A stretch of 64,000 bases of DNA from positions 62,001 through 126,000 of the forward strand of contig JAPLDT010000023.1 of assembly GCA_026391315.1 (NCBI GenBank), given 5' to 3'. This document shows, one piece after another, positions 8,508 through 17,610 of this stretch. Made by a program: the position numbers and the translations under genes. The stretch comes from Bacteroidia bacterium (GTDB lineage Bacteria; Bacteroidota; Bacteroidia; Bacteroidales; Prolixibacteraceae). Positions within the stretch are counted from its first letter, which is position 1. The number at the start of each line of letters is the position of its first letter. Under the pieces are notes generated by a model. It was not told the origin of the DNA, ran no database searches, and saw nothing but the letters and a program-made list of their open reading frames with translations.

Positions 8508-8878
8508 TGATTGATCTCTGCAAAAAGCAATGTGTTTTGCCGGATGAGGATAAATGCACGGATGATTTGGATATTGATTTCTATAGCTCTTTCACTGCGA
8601 AGAACACTGGAAAGCATGGCTACGCCTTGTTTTGTAAAAGCATAAGGTAAGAATCTGTTACCACCTCTGTTTGATATCACATTTTGTGATATCAAATTAT
8701 CCCATTCCTCTTTAGATAGTTCGAACATGAAGTCAGGAGGGAATCTGCTTTCATTTCTTTTTACTGCCTGTTTTAGACTTCTTGTGTCGACACCATACAT
8801 TTCAGCCAGGTCAAAGTCGATCATCACTCTTTGTCCCCTAATCTCATGAATTTTGTTCTTAATTAATTGTAGTTCCAT
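8363..8878 (-). pseudogene. ORF6N domain protein with repeat-encoded C-terminus (probably truncated)
   Basis: Residues 3-115 match the ORF6N DNA-binding domain often found in phage antirepressor-like proteins: IRGQRVMIDFDLAEMYGV, then AVKRNESRFPPDFMF, then LPYAFTKQGVAMLSSVLRS and IQIIRAFILIRQ. After about residue 123 the reading frame runs into the CCTGAGC/GTCGAAGGG repeat cluster. The remaining ~48 residues (beginning HPSTSSGTD) are just a translation of the repeat. Family members normally continue with a charged helical tail. The domain itself is intact, so a truncated DNA-binding protein may still be made. There are no phage genes nearby. The domain call is firm; pseudogene status is inferred. 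Confidence 0.75.
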
Positions 8879-9075
8879 TTTTTTGATGTTTAAATTGAAT
8901 CAGCCATTTTATAATTTTCATGATTATCAGCAGATTGCTTCGTCGTGCCTCCTACCAATGACAGATTTTGTAATATTCTGAAAATCAAATAAATGCAAAA
9001 ATGCATTTAACAGCTTCATTATATGCAGATATTTTCTGTCATCTTCACATTGTGCCCAAAAAATTGGGTGGTGAC

Positions 9076-9311
9076 TCGCAATGACGATCGGTGGTTATTC
9101 AGTTGGATGAGGCGAGGGCTGGATTTTAAAACATGATTTGTTGTCAATTTTCACCCAGCCCTTGCCTCATCCAACACCCTCCCTGCGACAGTCGTCATTG
9201 CGACCGCTGCCTGTCCCGATTTTTCATCGGGAAGGCACGAGCGGGAAGCAATCCGTTGCATTTTCACAACTCAAAATAACCCACCATCATTGCGATCCGC
9301 CAGCTGGCGGA
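9076..9311. repeat. Nested inverted repeat and palindromes (CGCAATGACGA family)
   Basis: Outer arms TCGCAATGACGA (9076-9087) and its exact complement (9192-9203) enclose an inner 21-bp pair, 9102-9122 with 9155-9175. The inner pair has one mismatch and a 32-base loop. Further right are a CCCGAT/ATCGGG hairpin near 9216-9232 and the perfect 16-bp palindrome TCCGCCAGCTGGCGGA at 9296-9311, followed by GAAGCAATC. These are typical dispersed intergenic repeats. The rest of the 8879-9585 gap holds no supported gene. Confidence 0.75.
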
Positions 9312-9519
9312 GAAGCAATCTGTTGAGAGTCGCATAAATTTTTCTTAACTAAATGACATTGCCCGTACGGACGCAATAAATCAGCGCATTAGAGTGTATT
9401 GTTCTTAATTGTAAGCATACAAGTAAATCATGAATTTTGAGATCATAATTTGTGACCTCAAACTTTCCAGCAATTAATTTGATACCATAAGTTACGGCAA
9501 AAAATGGAGAAAAAGAAGG

Positions 9520-9560
9520 GATCAAAAAGAAAGTCCCGCTGCAAACCAATGCAACGGGAC
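9520..9560 (-). terminator. Intrinsic terminator of metK
   Basis: On the minus strand, 26 bases after the metK stop, GTCCCGTTGCA pairs with TGCAGCGGGAC (one G-U pair) around a short TTGGTT loop. It is followed by TTTCTTTTT. On the plus strand the stem spans 9533-9560 and the T-run reads as A's at 9520-9532. Confidence 0.85.
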
Positions 9561-9585
9561 CTCTTATAATTAGATAATCAATCTC

Positions 9586-10842
9586 TTATATTCCGAATGT
9601 AGATTTGATCTTATCAATATAATCGAGTTTTTCCCACGTAAACAATTCAACCTCTTTTTCGATATTGCCGAAATAGGCCGATTCGAATTTTTTGGTTACC
9701 ATGCGTGGGGTACGGCCCATGTGACCATAGGATGCACTATCCTCATAGATCGGATTACGGAGCTTCAAACGCTGCTCAATGGCATAGGGACGAAGGTCGA
9801 ACAGGGCCGAGATTTTGTCGGCTATTTCGTTGTCGTGCAGATTTACCTTAGCAGATCCATAAGTATTTACATAGATATTGACTGGTTGAGCAACACCAAT
9901 GGCATAGGCAAGTTGGACCAGAATTTCTCCTGCTACACCCGCTGCAACTAAATTTTTAGCAATATGGCGAGCTGCATAAGCGGCAGAACGGTCTACTTTT
10001 GACGGATCTTTGCCTGAGAATGCACCTCCTCCATGGGCGCCGCGCCCTCCGTAGGTGTCGACAATAATTTTACGTCCAGTAAGTCCACTGTCTCCGTGCG
10101 GTCCGCCGATAACGAACTTCCCGGTAGGATTGACGTGCAAAATATAGCCGGGTTCGAAGAGTTTCTGCAAACGAACAGGAAGTACTGCTTTGGTAGCTGG
10201 AATCAGGATGCTTTGAACATCATCCTTGATTTTGGCAAGCATTCTGACATCATCGGCATCGAAATCGTCGTGTTGGGTTGAGATCACGATGGTATGAACT
10301 TTTATCGCCTGGTTATTGTCATCGTATTCGATGGTTACCTGCGATTTTGCATCCGGACGAAGGTATTTCATCACCTTGCCGGCTTTACGGATTTTTGCCA
10401 ACTCTTTGAGCAGCGCATGGGCAAGTTCCAGCGGCAGTGGCATAAAGTTGTCGGTCTCGCTGCAAGCATAACCGAACATCATTCCCTGATCGCCGGCTCC
10501 CTGGTTCTCCAGTTCGGCACGATCAACGCCCCGGTTGATGTCGGGAGATTGCTCGTGGAGTGCGGTCAAGACACCGCATGAGTCTCCGTCGAACTGATAC
10601 TCCGCTTTTGTATAACCGATTTTGTTGATGACCTTTCTGGCCACTTCGCGGACATCGACATAAGTTTCTGATTTGATTTCGCCGGCCAGAATCACCTGTC
10701 CGGTGGTGACCATCGTTTCGCAGGCCACTTTTGATTTTGGATCGTATGCAAGGAATGCATCCAATACTGCATCTGAAATCTGATCAGCAACTTTGTCTGG
10801 ATGACCTTCTGATACTGATTCTGAGGTAAATAGATATCCCAT
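9586..10842 (-). CDS. metK: S-adenosylmethionine synthetase
   Basis: The enzyme makes S-adenosylmethionine from methionine and ATP in the cytosol. The start [20 protein letters not shown] contains the ATP-binding histidine motif GHPDK. The central [12 protein letters not shown] motif and the phosphate-binding [13 protein letters not shown] motif are both present. At 418 residues it is slightly longer than the E. coli enzyme but usual for Bacteroidota. It is transcribed alone: a candidate promoter lies about 140 bp upstream and a good terminator follows. No known SAM riboswitch was recognised in the roughly 125-base leader. Confidence 0.97.
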   Translation of the reverse strand: MGYLFTSESVSEGHPDKVADQISDAVLDAFLAYDPKSKVACETMVTTGQVILAGEIKSETYVDVREVARKVINKIGYTKAEYQFDGDSCGVLTALHEQSPDINRGVDRAELENQGAGDQGMMFGYACSETDNFMPLPLELAHALLKELAKIRKAGKVMKYLRPDAKSQVTIEYDDNNQAIKVHTIVISTQHDDFDADDVRMLAKIKDDVQSILIPATKAVLPVRLQKLFEPGYILHVNPTGKFVIGGPHGDSGLTGRKIIVDTYGGRGAHGGGAFSGKDPSKVDRSAAYAARHIAKNLVAAGVAGEILVQLAYAIGVAQPVNIYVNTYGSAKVNLHDNEIADKISALFDLRPYAIEQRLKLRNPIYEDSASYGHMGRTPRMVTKKFESAYFGNIEKEVELFTWEKLDYIDKIKSTFGI

Positions 10843-10977
10843 AGTTTAAATTATTAAGTCACTTTTTTAAGGCGACGGATGTAAAACTTAGTGGGATGGA
10901 TGATTGAAGGGGAAGTCAATACACTTTGTTTTAGCATTTTTTTCCGTGGTTGCAATCAATCAAATCCGTCCACTGTG

Positions 10978-11008
10978 CAAATGTAAAATTTTATCTTTGA
11001 AAAAACAA
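10978..11008 (-). promoter_or_regulatory. Candidate sigma-ABfr type promoter for metK
   Basis: On the minus strand the box TACATTTG (plus-strand 10978-10985) matches the Bacteroidota -7 consensus TAnnTTTG. A TTG lies 20 bases upstream (11006-11008) in the -33 position. The implied start site near 10970 gives a leader of about 125 bases before the metK ATG. The -33 element overlaps the beginning of a CTAAAGTG repeat. Confidence 0.55.
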
Positions 11009-11300
11009 GTGCCTAAAGTGCCTAAGAGACTGTTTAAATTTTATAATTTCAGTTTTCAGTTAAAATTCTATACAAAATTCTTTGTGAAACCTTGGTGCCT
11101 TTGAGCCTTAGTAGCTATTTTTTTCCTGCCACAAAGACACCAAGTCACCAAGGTTTCACAAAGAAAACACCAAACAATTTTGAATAATCTAATTTTAAAC
11201 AGTCACTAAAGTTATGGACTCCCAACAAGGGAACCAATCAAGCTTGTGCGAAAGTACTTTAGTCACTATAATCACTTTAGTTCACTTTAGTCACTTCTTT
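11006..11300. repeat. Composite of two palindromic repeat families (CTAAAGTG and TTTGTGAAACC)
   Basis: Three blocks are visible. 11006-11032 is a half copy of the AGTGCCTAA-type repeat. 11080-11163 is a complete inverted repeat in which CTTTGTGAAACCTTGGTG is exactly repeated in inverse, around a TTTCCTGCCAC centre. 11199-11299 is a CTAAAGTG-family copy with a short left arm, a GGACTCCC loop and a long right arm of TTTAGTCACT units. The last block supplies the TGA stop codon and the two terminal lysines of the phosphoesterase gene. The rest of the 10843-11290 gap is the metK leader and promoter. Confidence 0.8.
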
Positions 11301-13942
11301 ATGTGGGGATACTTCATATTCCCTTTGGCTGCAAACCACAAGATCCGGTTAAACAGATCTTCGTCCCCATCGTCGATCCCATCAAACTGTGGCTCCATAC
11401 TTCTTTTGGCATAATGAAGGGCTGTGCCCTTTAGGTTACGGAGATCAGGATTCATCTCATCCAGGGGGATTTCGTTTTTCAGTGCTTTGTATGGAGTGAT
11501 ATCCGCCTTTGGCGAGAAACAATCAAACATTGGCATGGCCGTTGCATCCATCACATTCATTGGAGGAATTCCCAGTATCTGTTCGATGGTCCTTACCATG
11601 GAGACCTGGTTGTAATTGGTGTGAATGATACTGCCACTCCTGGTATATGGACTAATGATCATACCGACAGTCCGGTAGGCCGAAACATGGTCCCAACCAT
11701 CCTGCGAATCATCTTCAGTCACAAAAACTGCTGTATTCTTCCAGTATTTGCTTTTGGAAAGCGCTTCGACAATTTGTGCAAGAGCAAGATCATTGTCGGC
11801 GACCATGGCACGCGGGGTTGGCAGTCCGGGTCTGGTACCTGAAGTATGATCATTGGAAAGGGCCATCACCATCAGTTCAGGCAGTTGATCACCTTCCAGT
11901 TTTTCGTATGCATGCAGCTCTTTGATAAATTCATCAGCCCTTTGTACATCTGATACAAGATGGTTGTCGGAGGAGGGGAAATTCTGACTTAAAATTGGTT
12001 CAACGGGTTGAATGGTCGTTTTATTCCTGAATTCAAGTTTCTTGTGGTTGAGAAAATCCTGGTAGATAGAACTCCAGGTTTGATCTGGCCCGAAATCGCA
12101 AAGACAGGCCTCTCCGTAAATTCTGACTTTTTTACCATGAGACAAAGCGTTGTCCCATATAAAACCTGTTGGGGAATAAACAAGCGCGTCATACTGGACG
12201 TGTGGATAGCTGCGAGGCCAGGCCCGCACGGATTTTTCGACATAATCCGTTACAATGGAAGCATCCGTCCACTGATGTCCTTCTGCCGAACATTTCCCAG
12301 ATGCATAGTAATTGTCAAACAAAAGGTACTGATCGCTTAGTTGGTGGGAGTTTGGAGTAACCTTTCTTCCATATACGGTCAGGCTCGAATCGCCGTCTCC
12401 CTTTTTCATGTCGCCCAAAACCTGGTCATAGGTTCTGTTCTCCTTGATGACATAGAGAATGTGCCTGATCACCGATGGCTCGCCAACTCTTTCCGGAACC
12501 GGAACGGGTGCTACGTTTTTTCTTGGAAGTTTTGCCGTCAGATCAAGTCTGAATTGAAAATTGGCGGCTTCTACTCTTTCCGTGTAATTTTTTAGCTCCT
12601 TTTTATCCGGTATTGGAATGACCGAAACTGAAGCCATCTCCTTGTGGGAATTGTATTTTGGTTTTTGAGAACCCTCTGTATAAAATGGGATCGATGAACC
12701 CGAAGCTTCGATATTGGCCACATAGATAAGGTTCTCATTTGAAACAGCTGCAGCCCCCGGATAGGCTCCTGTCGGAATAAAACCGGTAACCCGGCTTACC
12801 GCATCTGTTGCCCCAACTGCGGATTTTTGTCCCAGGTAAACTACTGCCAAAGCATTGTCCATACCATTGCACACATAAAGCGTCTTGTTGTCTTTAGAGA
12901 TGGCCAGGCCATTGGGTGAGTCGCCCCAATAGGGATTCTCTTCAGCATTAAGTCGCACAGAAATCGTCTCAGTGACCGCATCGCTTACCGTTGATATCAC
13001 ACTGACCTGGTCGCTATTGGCATTGGAGACATATACAAATTTTTCATCGGAAGAACGAGTCAGGTCGTTTGGATGCAAACCTACCGGGATTGCTTTTAAA
13101 ACAGCACCTGTTGCCGGGTCAAGAACAGAAACCGTTCCTTCCCGGGTAGCGCCGTTCACATCATTCACTTTGGCGCTTCCCCAGGGAACCCCTGCCACAT
13201 TCGGATCATTTGCCTCCGGCTGATTTCCTGCCCAGTTGGTGATGTAAATTTTCCCATTTGCCATGGTGATTCCAAATGGGGCGACCCCAACTTGTGTAGT
13301 CCAGCTGATTTTTTTTGTATCAGGATTCATTTTGACCACTGTGTTGTTGCCATTTAATACAACAAAAAGCGCAGGTGTCCCGGATTCATTGCGGAAGAGC
13401 ACCTCATTAACCAGTGACATTTTGGCGGGAGATTCCTTTTCAATTGGGATGTATTCGGCATCTGAGAATTTTCCCTTTGACCAGGTTGCTTTAACCACGC
13501 CTGAACCCTCTTTACCACCCGCACCCCAAAAGAGCTGGATCAAATCACCTTCCTGTCGCCAGCAAATTCCTGAAAAGGAATTCATTTGAACCTGATTTTT
13601 GAAGTATTCGCTCAGTTGAAAGATTGAGACAATTTTTTTCGAAGCTGTGGATACAATTACAATTTCGTAACGACCTTCGATGGCCAGCCATTTTTCATCC
13701 GGAGAGAGTGCTACATCCAGCGCATGATTTTCCAGCTCCTTGTTCCCAAAGAGAATTTGTGAACCTGCCGGATCGATCCAGCGGTTGTAGGGAAGCAGAA
13801 CAGGAGTTTGATCTGGTGTGAGCGTCTTGCTATCATAACTACTCAGGTATTTGTTTTGACCTTTTGTTTTTTTCGCCTGTTGGGCGTTTAAGGAAACTGA
13901 AGCAGACAGTATCAGCAGCGAAAGAAGGATTGAAATTCTCAT
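11291..13942 (-). CDS. Secreted beta-propeller / phosphoesterase-family fusion protein
   Basis: The 883-residue product starts with a signal peptide (ISILLSLLILSASVSLNAQ). Residues about 60-430 form a YVTN/YncE-like beta-propeller with units such as FVYVSNANSDQVSVI and LYVCNGMDNALAVVYL. Residues about 490-810 resemble the acid phosphatase/phospholipase C type phosphoesterase family: HILYVIKENRTYDQVLGD, then ALSNDHTSGTRPG and VFVTEDDSQDGWDHVS, with the metal-binding Asp and His residues in place. Similar propeller-phosphoesterase fusions are known in Bacteroidota but their substrate is not. The enzyme probably acts in the periplasm. The stop codon lies inside the adjacent CTAAAGTG repeat, so the C-terminal two residues may have been changed by insertion. 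Transcription appears monocistronic. Confidence 0.88.
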   Translation of the reverse strand: MRISILLSLLILSASVSLNAQQAKKTKGQNKYLSSYDSKTLTPDQTPVLLPYNRWIDPAGSQILFGNKELENHALDVALSPDEKWLAIEGRYEIVIVSTASKKIVSIFQLSEYFKNQVQMNSFSGICWRQEGDLIQLFWGAGGKEGSGVVKATWSKGKFSDAEYIPIEKESPAKMSLVNEVLFRNESGTPALFVVLNGNNTVVKMNPDTKKISWTTQVGVAPFGITMANGKIYITNWAGNQPEANDPNVAGVPWGSAKVNDVNGATREGTVSVLDPATGAVLKAIPVGLHPNDLTRSSDEKFVYVSNANSDQVSVISTVSDAVTETISVRLNAEENPYWGDSPNGLAISKDNKTLYVCNGMDNALAVVYLGQKSAVGATDAVSRVTGFIPTGAYPGAAAVSNENLIYVANIEASGSSIPFYTEGSQKPKYNSHKEMASVSVIPIPDKKELKNYTERVEAANFQFRLDLTAKLPRKNVAPVPVPERVGEPSVIRHILYVIKENRTYDQVLGDMKKGDGDSSLTVYGRKVTPNSHQLSDQYLLFDNYYASGKCSAEGHQWTDASIVTDYVEKSVRAWPRSYPHVQYDALVYSPTGFIWDNALSHGKKVRIYGEACLCDFGPDQTWSSIYQDFLNHKKLEFRNKTTIQPVEPILSQNFPSSDNHLVSDVQRADEFIKELHAYEKLEGDQLPELMVMALSNDHTSGTRPGLPTPRAMVADNDLALAQIVEALSKSKYWKNTAVFVTEDDSQDGWDHVSAYRTVGMIISPYTRSGSIIHTNYNQVSMVRTIEQILGIPPMNVMDATAMPMFDCFSPKADITPYKALKNEIPLDEMNPDLRNLKGTALHYAKRSMEPQFDGIDDGDEDLFNRILWFAAKGNMKYPHIKK

Positions 13943-14180
13943 GTTTTTATAGTTATCGAAATGGATACTTTATGATAGAATACCTGATTTGAATTTTTTC
14001 CAGCCTTGATGAGATTTTAGTAGTTGACAATTGAAAATGGACAATTGACAATGATATATAATTCAGAATTAGTGAGCTCTACAAAAATATTGATATGGCT
14101 ATAAATTATTAACTGAACTTTAAAGCAGTTTAAATTTTATCGTTCCTATTTTATTCATTTGAAATCACTTGATCAGGACT

Positions 14181-14297
14181 GTGCCGTAGGCACATAATGT
14201 CGGTAGAAAGAGAATTTACCACACAATATCCCGTCCCGTACGGGACGGAATTTAGATCTTAATTCATATTCTACCGATATAATATCCCTAACGGGAC
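14181..14297. repeat. REP-like element with internal palindromes
   Basis: From left to right: GTGCCGTAGGCAC (14181-14193), TCGGTAGAA (14200-14208), the perfect palindrome CGTCCCGTACGGGACG (14232-14247), TTCTACCGA (14269-14277, the exact complement of the second block), and TCCCTAACGGGA. The order of palindrome within inverted arms suggests a folded unit of about 117 bp. The rest of the 13943-14355 gap is AT-rich and shows no gene. Confidence 0.7.
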
Positions 14298-14355
14298 AAA
14301 AAAACAAATTTTAAACTGTCTCTTGATATTGTTCTTAATTTTTCGTTTTTAACTC

Positions 14356-15279
14356 TCAACTCAATAATCTTTCTTCTTTAACGAGTTCCAGAAAACTATG
14401 TTCCATGGAAGACTCCTGTTCATGCAGGGTGAGAAGGGTCAAATTGTTTTCAACGGCATGCTTGAACAGGGCTGGTCTGAGGTCATCACCTGAAGTGGAA
14501 ATGAGAAATTTATTGGTGTCGAGTTGTTCGGTTTTTATGACTCCCTTCATTGATTCAAATAATTGAATTTGAACCGCCTCACCATATTCTACCAGGATCT
14601 TCCTGGTTTTCTGATAAGTAAGCTTTTTTAATTTTTCAGGAGTTTCCAGGGCCACCACTTTCCCCTGATTCAGAATTAGCACCCTGTCGCATACGGCTTC
14701 AACCTCCTGCATGATGTGGGTGGAAAGTAAGACTGTTTTTTTGCTGCTGATGTTACGTATCAGTTGTCTGATTTCGACCAATTGGGCCGGATCAAGGCCG
14801 GAAGTGGGCTCATCGAGTATCAGCAACGCAGGATCGTGAAGCAGGGCTTGCGCCAACCCAACACGCTGGCGGTATCCTTTTGACAAAGTCCCTATTTTTT
14901 TGAATACCTCGGATTCCAGTCCTGTCATTTCAATCATCTCGTCAATCCTGCTTTTTCTGTTTGGAATTTTGTAAAATCCCGCGACCAGGCTCAGATACTC
15001 CCGCACATACAGATCGGTGTAAAGTGGATTATTCTCGGGAAGGTATCCAATGAATTTTTTGATCTCCGGGTTTTCAGGATCAACTTCCAGATCATTTATT
15101 TTCACAGATCCTGAAGTAGACCTGAGATAACCGGAAATAATTTTCAGGAGGGTAGACTTTCCGGCACCATTTGGACCCAGAATTCCCATGATGCTGCCCG
15201 ATTCGACAGAAAAGGAGATTTTATCGAGTGCGAGCTGACTCCCATAGCTTTTGGAAACATCTTCAACAATAACAGACAT
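14356..15279 (-). CDS. gldA: ABC transporter ATP-binding protein, GldA-like
   Basis: This is a cytoplasmic nucleotide-binding subunit. Walker A (GPNGAGKST), the ABC signature (LSKGYRQRVGLAQAL), Walker B (LLILDEPTSGLD) and the switch histidine (LLSTHIMQE) are all present. The order and wording match the GldA group of Bacteroidota, needed with GldF and GldG for gliding in flavobacteria. In non-gliding Bacteroidales the same group has a general ABC-export role. GldF/GldG permeases are not adjacent here, so the partner is unknown. The ATG at 15279 (MSVIVEDVSKSYG) fits the family; an in-frame ATG 21 bases upstream would add seven residues. ispG is divergent, about 170 bp away. Confidence 0.85.
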   Translation of the reverse strand: MSVIVEDVSKSYGSQLALDKISFSVESGSIMGILGPNGAGKSTLLKIISGYLRSTSGSVKINDLEVDPENPEIKKFIGYLPENNPLYTDLYVREYLSLVAGFYKIPNRKSRIDEMIEMTGLESEVFKKIGTLSKGYRQRVGLAQALLHDPALLILDEPTSGLDPAQLVEIRQLIRNISSKKTVLLSTHIMQEVEAVCDRVLILNQGKVVALETPEKLKKLTYQKTRKILVEYGEAVQIQLFESMKGVIKTEQLDTNKFLISTSGDDLRPALFKHAVENNLTLLTLHEQESSMEHSFLELVKEERLLS

Positions 15280-15451
15280 GTAGTTGAAATTTTGGATCAA
15301 ATTTATTCAAAATAAAAGGATAAATTTGCCAAGGCAGTAGGGAAAGATTTTTCAGGTAGGATGAAGTACACCTGATTGATAATAAATAACCAAATTAGAC
15401 TAAATCTTTTCATTCATGTCTTTTCTCCCGAGGATTCGGGAATCATACAAA

Positions 15452-17326
15452 ATGAATTATTTGCGTATGAACCAAAGTTTTAACTTCATCGATAATTTGC
15501 TGCATTACAAACGCCAGGAGACGGCAACTGTCAACATTGGCTCAGTCAGCATGGGTTCCGGTCAGCCGATCAGGATTCAGTCCATGACAGACACTGATAC
15601 CAATGATACCGAAAAGACAGTTAATCAGATTATCAGGATCATTGATGCAGGCGCTGATCTGGTTCGTGTAACAGTTCAGGGAATCCGTGAAGCTGAAAAT
15701 CTTAAAAATATCAGGAATGAGCTCGATCGCAGAGGATATCTGCAACCCCTGTGTGCCGATATACATTTTAATCCGGCTGCTGCCGATATAGCTATCAGGA
15801 ATGTGTGCAAAGTCAGAATCAATCCGGGTAATTTCTATGATAAGCGGGCTGTTTTTGTTCAGCTTAATTACACTGATGAAGAGTATCGGCTGGAACTGAA
15901 GAAGATTGAAGAGCGTTTTATCCCATTTATACGTGCCTGTAAGAAGGGGGGAATTGCCCTAAGAATTGGGGCCAACCAAGGCTCACTTTCTGATAGAATC
16001 ATGAGCAGATACGGGGATACACCTGCCGGTATTGTAGAATCAGTGATGGAATTTCTTAAGATTTGTAAGGCAGAAGGTTATCACAACATTGTCATTTCTA
16101 TCAAGTCGAGCAATACCCGAATAATGGTATATACTGTCAGACTGATGAATTACAGGATGAGGCTTGAAGAGATGAATTTTCCTTTCCATATTGGCGTTAC
16201 TGAAGCTGGAGAAGGAGAAGACGGTCGTATCAAGTCGGCTGTTGGTTCGGGAGCTTTGCTGGCAGACGGAATTGGTGATACCATCCGGGTTTCTTTAACG
16301 GAAGACCCGGCGGATGAGATTCCTTTCGCCCTAAAATTGGTGAACGTTTTCAAGGATCGTGAATTTCATGCCCCAATTACTGCGCCGCTTGTAGCTCAGA
16401 CCAATCCATTCGAATACGAAAGGCGTTCCAATCGGCCGGTCAACGACATTGGCGGAAAGAAACCAGTTGTTGTAATTGCCAATTTGAACAATTACAATAT
16501 TGACGAGATCAAAACAATCAGTTCAGGAACTGAACCTGAATACTTTTACGATGGAAAGCAGATTCTGGATAAATCAGGCAAAGAGTATCCCATCCTGACA
16601 TTGGAGGAGTACTTATACAATGACTTCTATGCCAACCAGATGCGATTTGTTCGGGTCAACAAGGCGGAATACGACCGATTCAAGGAAAGGAATCCGGAAA
16701 CCATTGAGAAATTGAAGCGGGAGCGGAAAATGGTATTGATCATGGAGAGCAATAACCTAAATAGTTTTGCTGAAATGCGTGCTTTTTTCATGGAACTGGA
16801 TGCCCATATCTGCAAAATACCGATTATTCTGCACCGTTCCTACCGAAAGAATAATTACGAAGATTTATTGGTAGCTGCCTGTACAGATCTGGGCGGACTG
16901 TTTATCGATGGATATGGCGATGGTATTATGATTTCCAACGACGGAAACATTGGCTACAATGAACTTAAAAATTTATCCTTTGGCATCCTTCAGGCCAGCC
17001 GCATGAGGGTAACTAAAACTGAATTTATCTCTTGTCCGGGTTGTGGCCGCACCCTGTTTGATTTGAGGGATACCGTAGCCGAAATTAAAAGAAACTTCAA
17101 ACACCTGAAAAATCTCAAGATTGGCGTAATGGGCTGCGTCGTAAATGGTCCTGGTGAAATGGGTGACGTCGACTATGGCTACGTTGGAGCCGGAAAAGGA
17201 ACCATCAACCTTTACAAAGGACAAAAATTGATTCAGCGGCATGTATCTACTGAGCATGCGGTTGAAGAGCTGAAAAAGCTGATCAATGAGAGTGGCGAGT
17301 GGAAAGAGCCGAAGAGGAAGGAGTGA
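15452..17326 (+). CDS. ispG: 4-hydroxy-3-methylbut-2-en-1-yl diphosphate synthase (long form)
   Basis: IspG (GcpE) converts methylerythritol cyclodiphosphate to HMBPP with a [4Fe-4S] cluster in the non-mevalonate isoprenoid route. The N-terminal TIM-barrel has VNIGSVSMGSGQPIRIQSMT and HFNPAAADIAI. The C-terminal cluster domain carries CPGCGRTLFDL and MGCVVNGPGEMG with the three cluster cysteines. About 270 extra residues lie between them, the three-domain form shared by Bacteroidota, chlamydiae and plants. The ATG at 15452 gives a start close to the family; an in-frame ATG at 15416 is also possible. The gene stands alone. Confidence 0.96.
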   Translation: MNYLRMNQSFNFIDNLLHYKRQETATVNIGSVSMGSGQPIRIQSMTDTDTNDTEKTVNQIIRIIDAGADLVRVTVQGIREAENLKNIRNELDRRGYLQPLCADIHFNPAAADIAIRNVCKVRINPGNFYDKRAVFVQLNYTDEEYRLELKKIEERFIPFIRACKKGGIALRIGANQGSLSDRIMSRYGDTPAGIVESVMEFLKICKAEGYHNIVISIKSSNTRIMVYTVRLMNYRMRLEEMNFPFHIGVTEAGEGEDGRIKSAVGSGALLADGIGDTIRVSLTEDPADEIPFALKLVNVFKDREFHAPITAPLVAQTNPFEYERRSNRPVNDIGGKKPVVVIANLNNYNIDEIKTISSGTEPEYFYDGKQILDKSGKEYPILTLEEYLYNDFYANQMRFVRVNKAEYDRFKERNPETIEKLKRERKMVLIMESNNLNSFAEMRAFFMELDAHICKIPIILHRSYRKNNYEDLLVAACTDLGGLFIDGYGDGIMISNDGNIGYNELKNLSFGILQASRMRVTKTEFISCPGCGRTLFDLRDTVAEIKRNFKHLKNLKIGVMGCVVNGPGEMGDVDYGYVGAGKGTINLYKGQKLIQRHVSTEHAVEELKKLINESGEWKEPKRKE

Positions 17327-17361
17327 CGAGCGGACGATTGGGACGACCGAGAGATAGACTG

Positions 17362-17576
17362 AATGTGAAAATTGGGAAATGTGAAAATGTGAAAATTGGA
17401 TCGGCTTGGGAGTTTTTGACCACAATGGATCATTCCGACAAATCCAGCCACGTGGTGGCGGCATATTTGTAGCCCGGGGTAAAGCGACGAAGGAGCGACA
17501 CCCCGGGTATAGAATGCAGTATCAGGAGCCGTCCGCGGTAGCACGTCGCGAAAAGAGATTGGTTCGGCTCGGACGG
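17362..17576. repeat. Dispersed repeats downstream of ispG
   Basis: The gap 17327-17610 holds three elements. 17362-17400 is a run of short GTGAAAATT/GTGAAAATG units whose inverse recurs at 22670-22708. 17473-17507 has the arms CCCGGGGT and ACCCCGGG, separated by 19 bases with two GCGACGAAGG-like units. 17529-17576 has the arms CCGTCCG and CGGACGG. No gene or clear terminator with a T-run was seen. Confidence 0.6.
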
Positions 17577-17610
17577 AAAGGAGAGAAAATTGGAAAATGT
17601 GTTCAGGATC

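Noticed and set aside
9138-9549. Short frames in the gap before metK
   Set aside because: They lie in palindromic repeats or AT-rich DNA and show no domain, signal peptide or leader.
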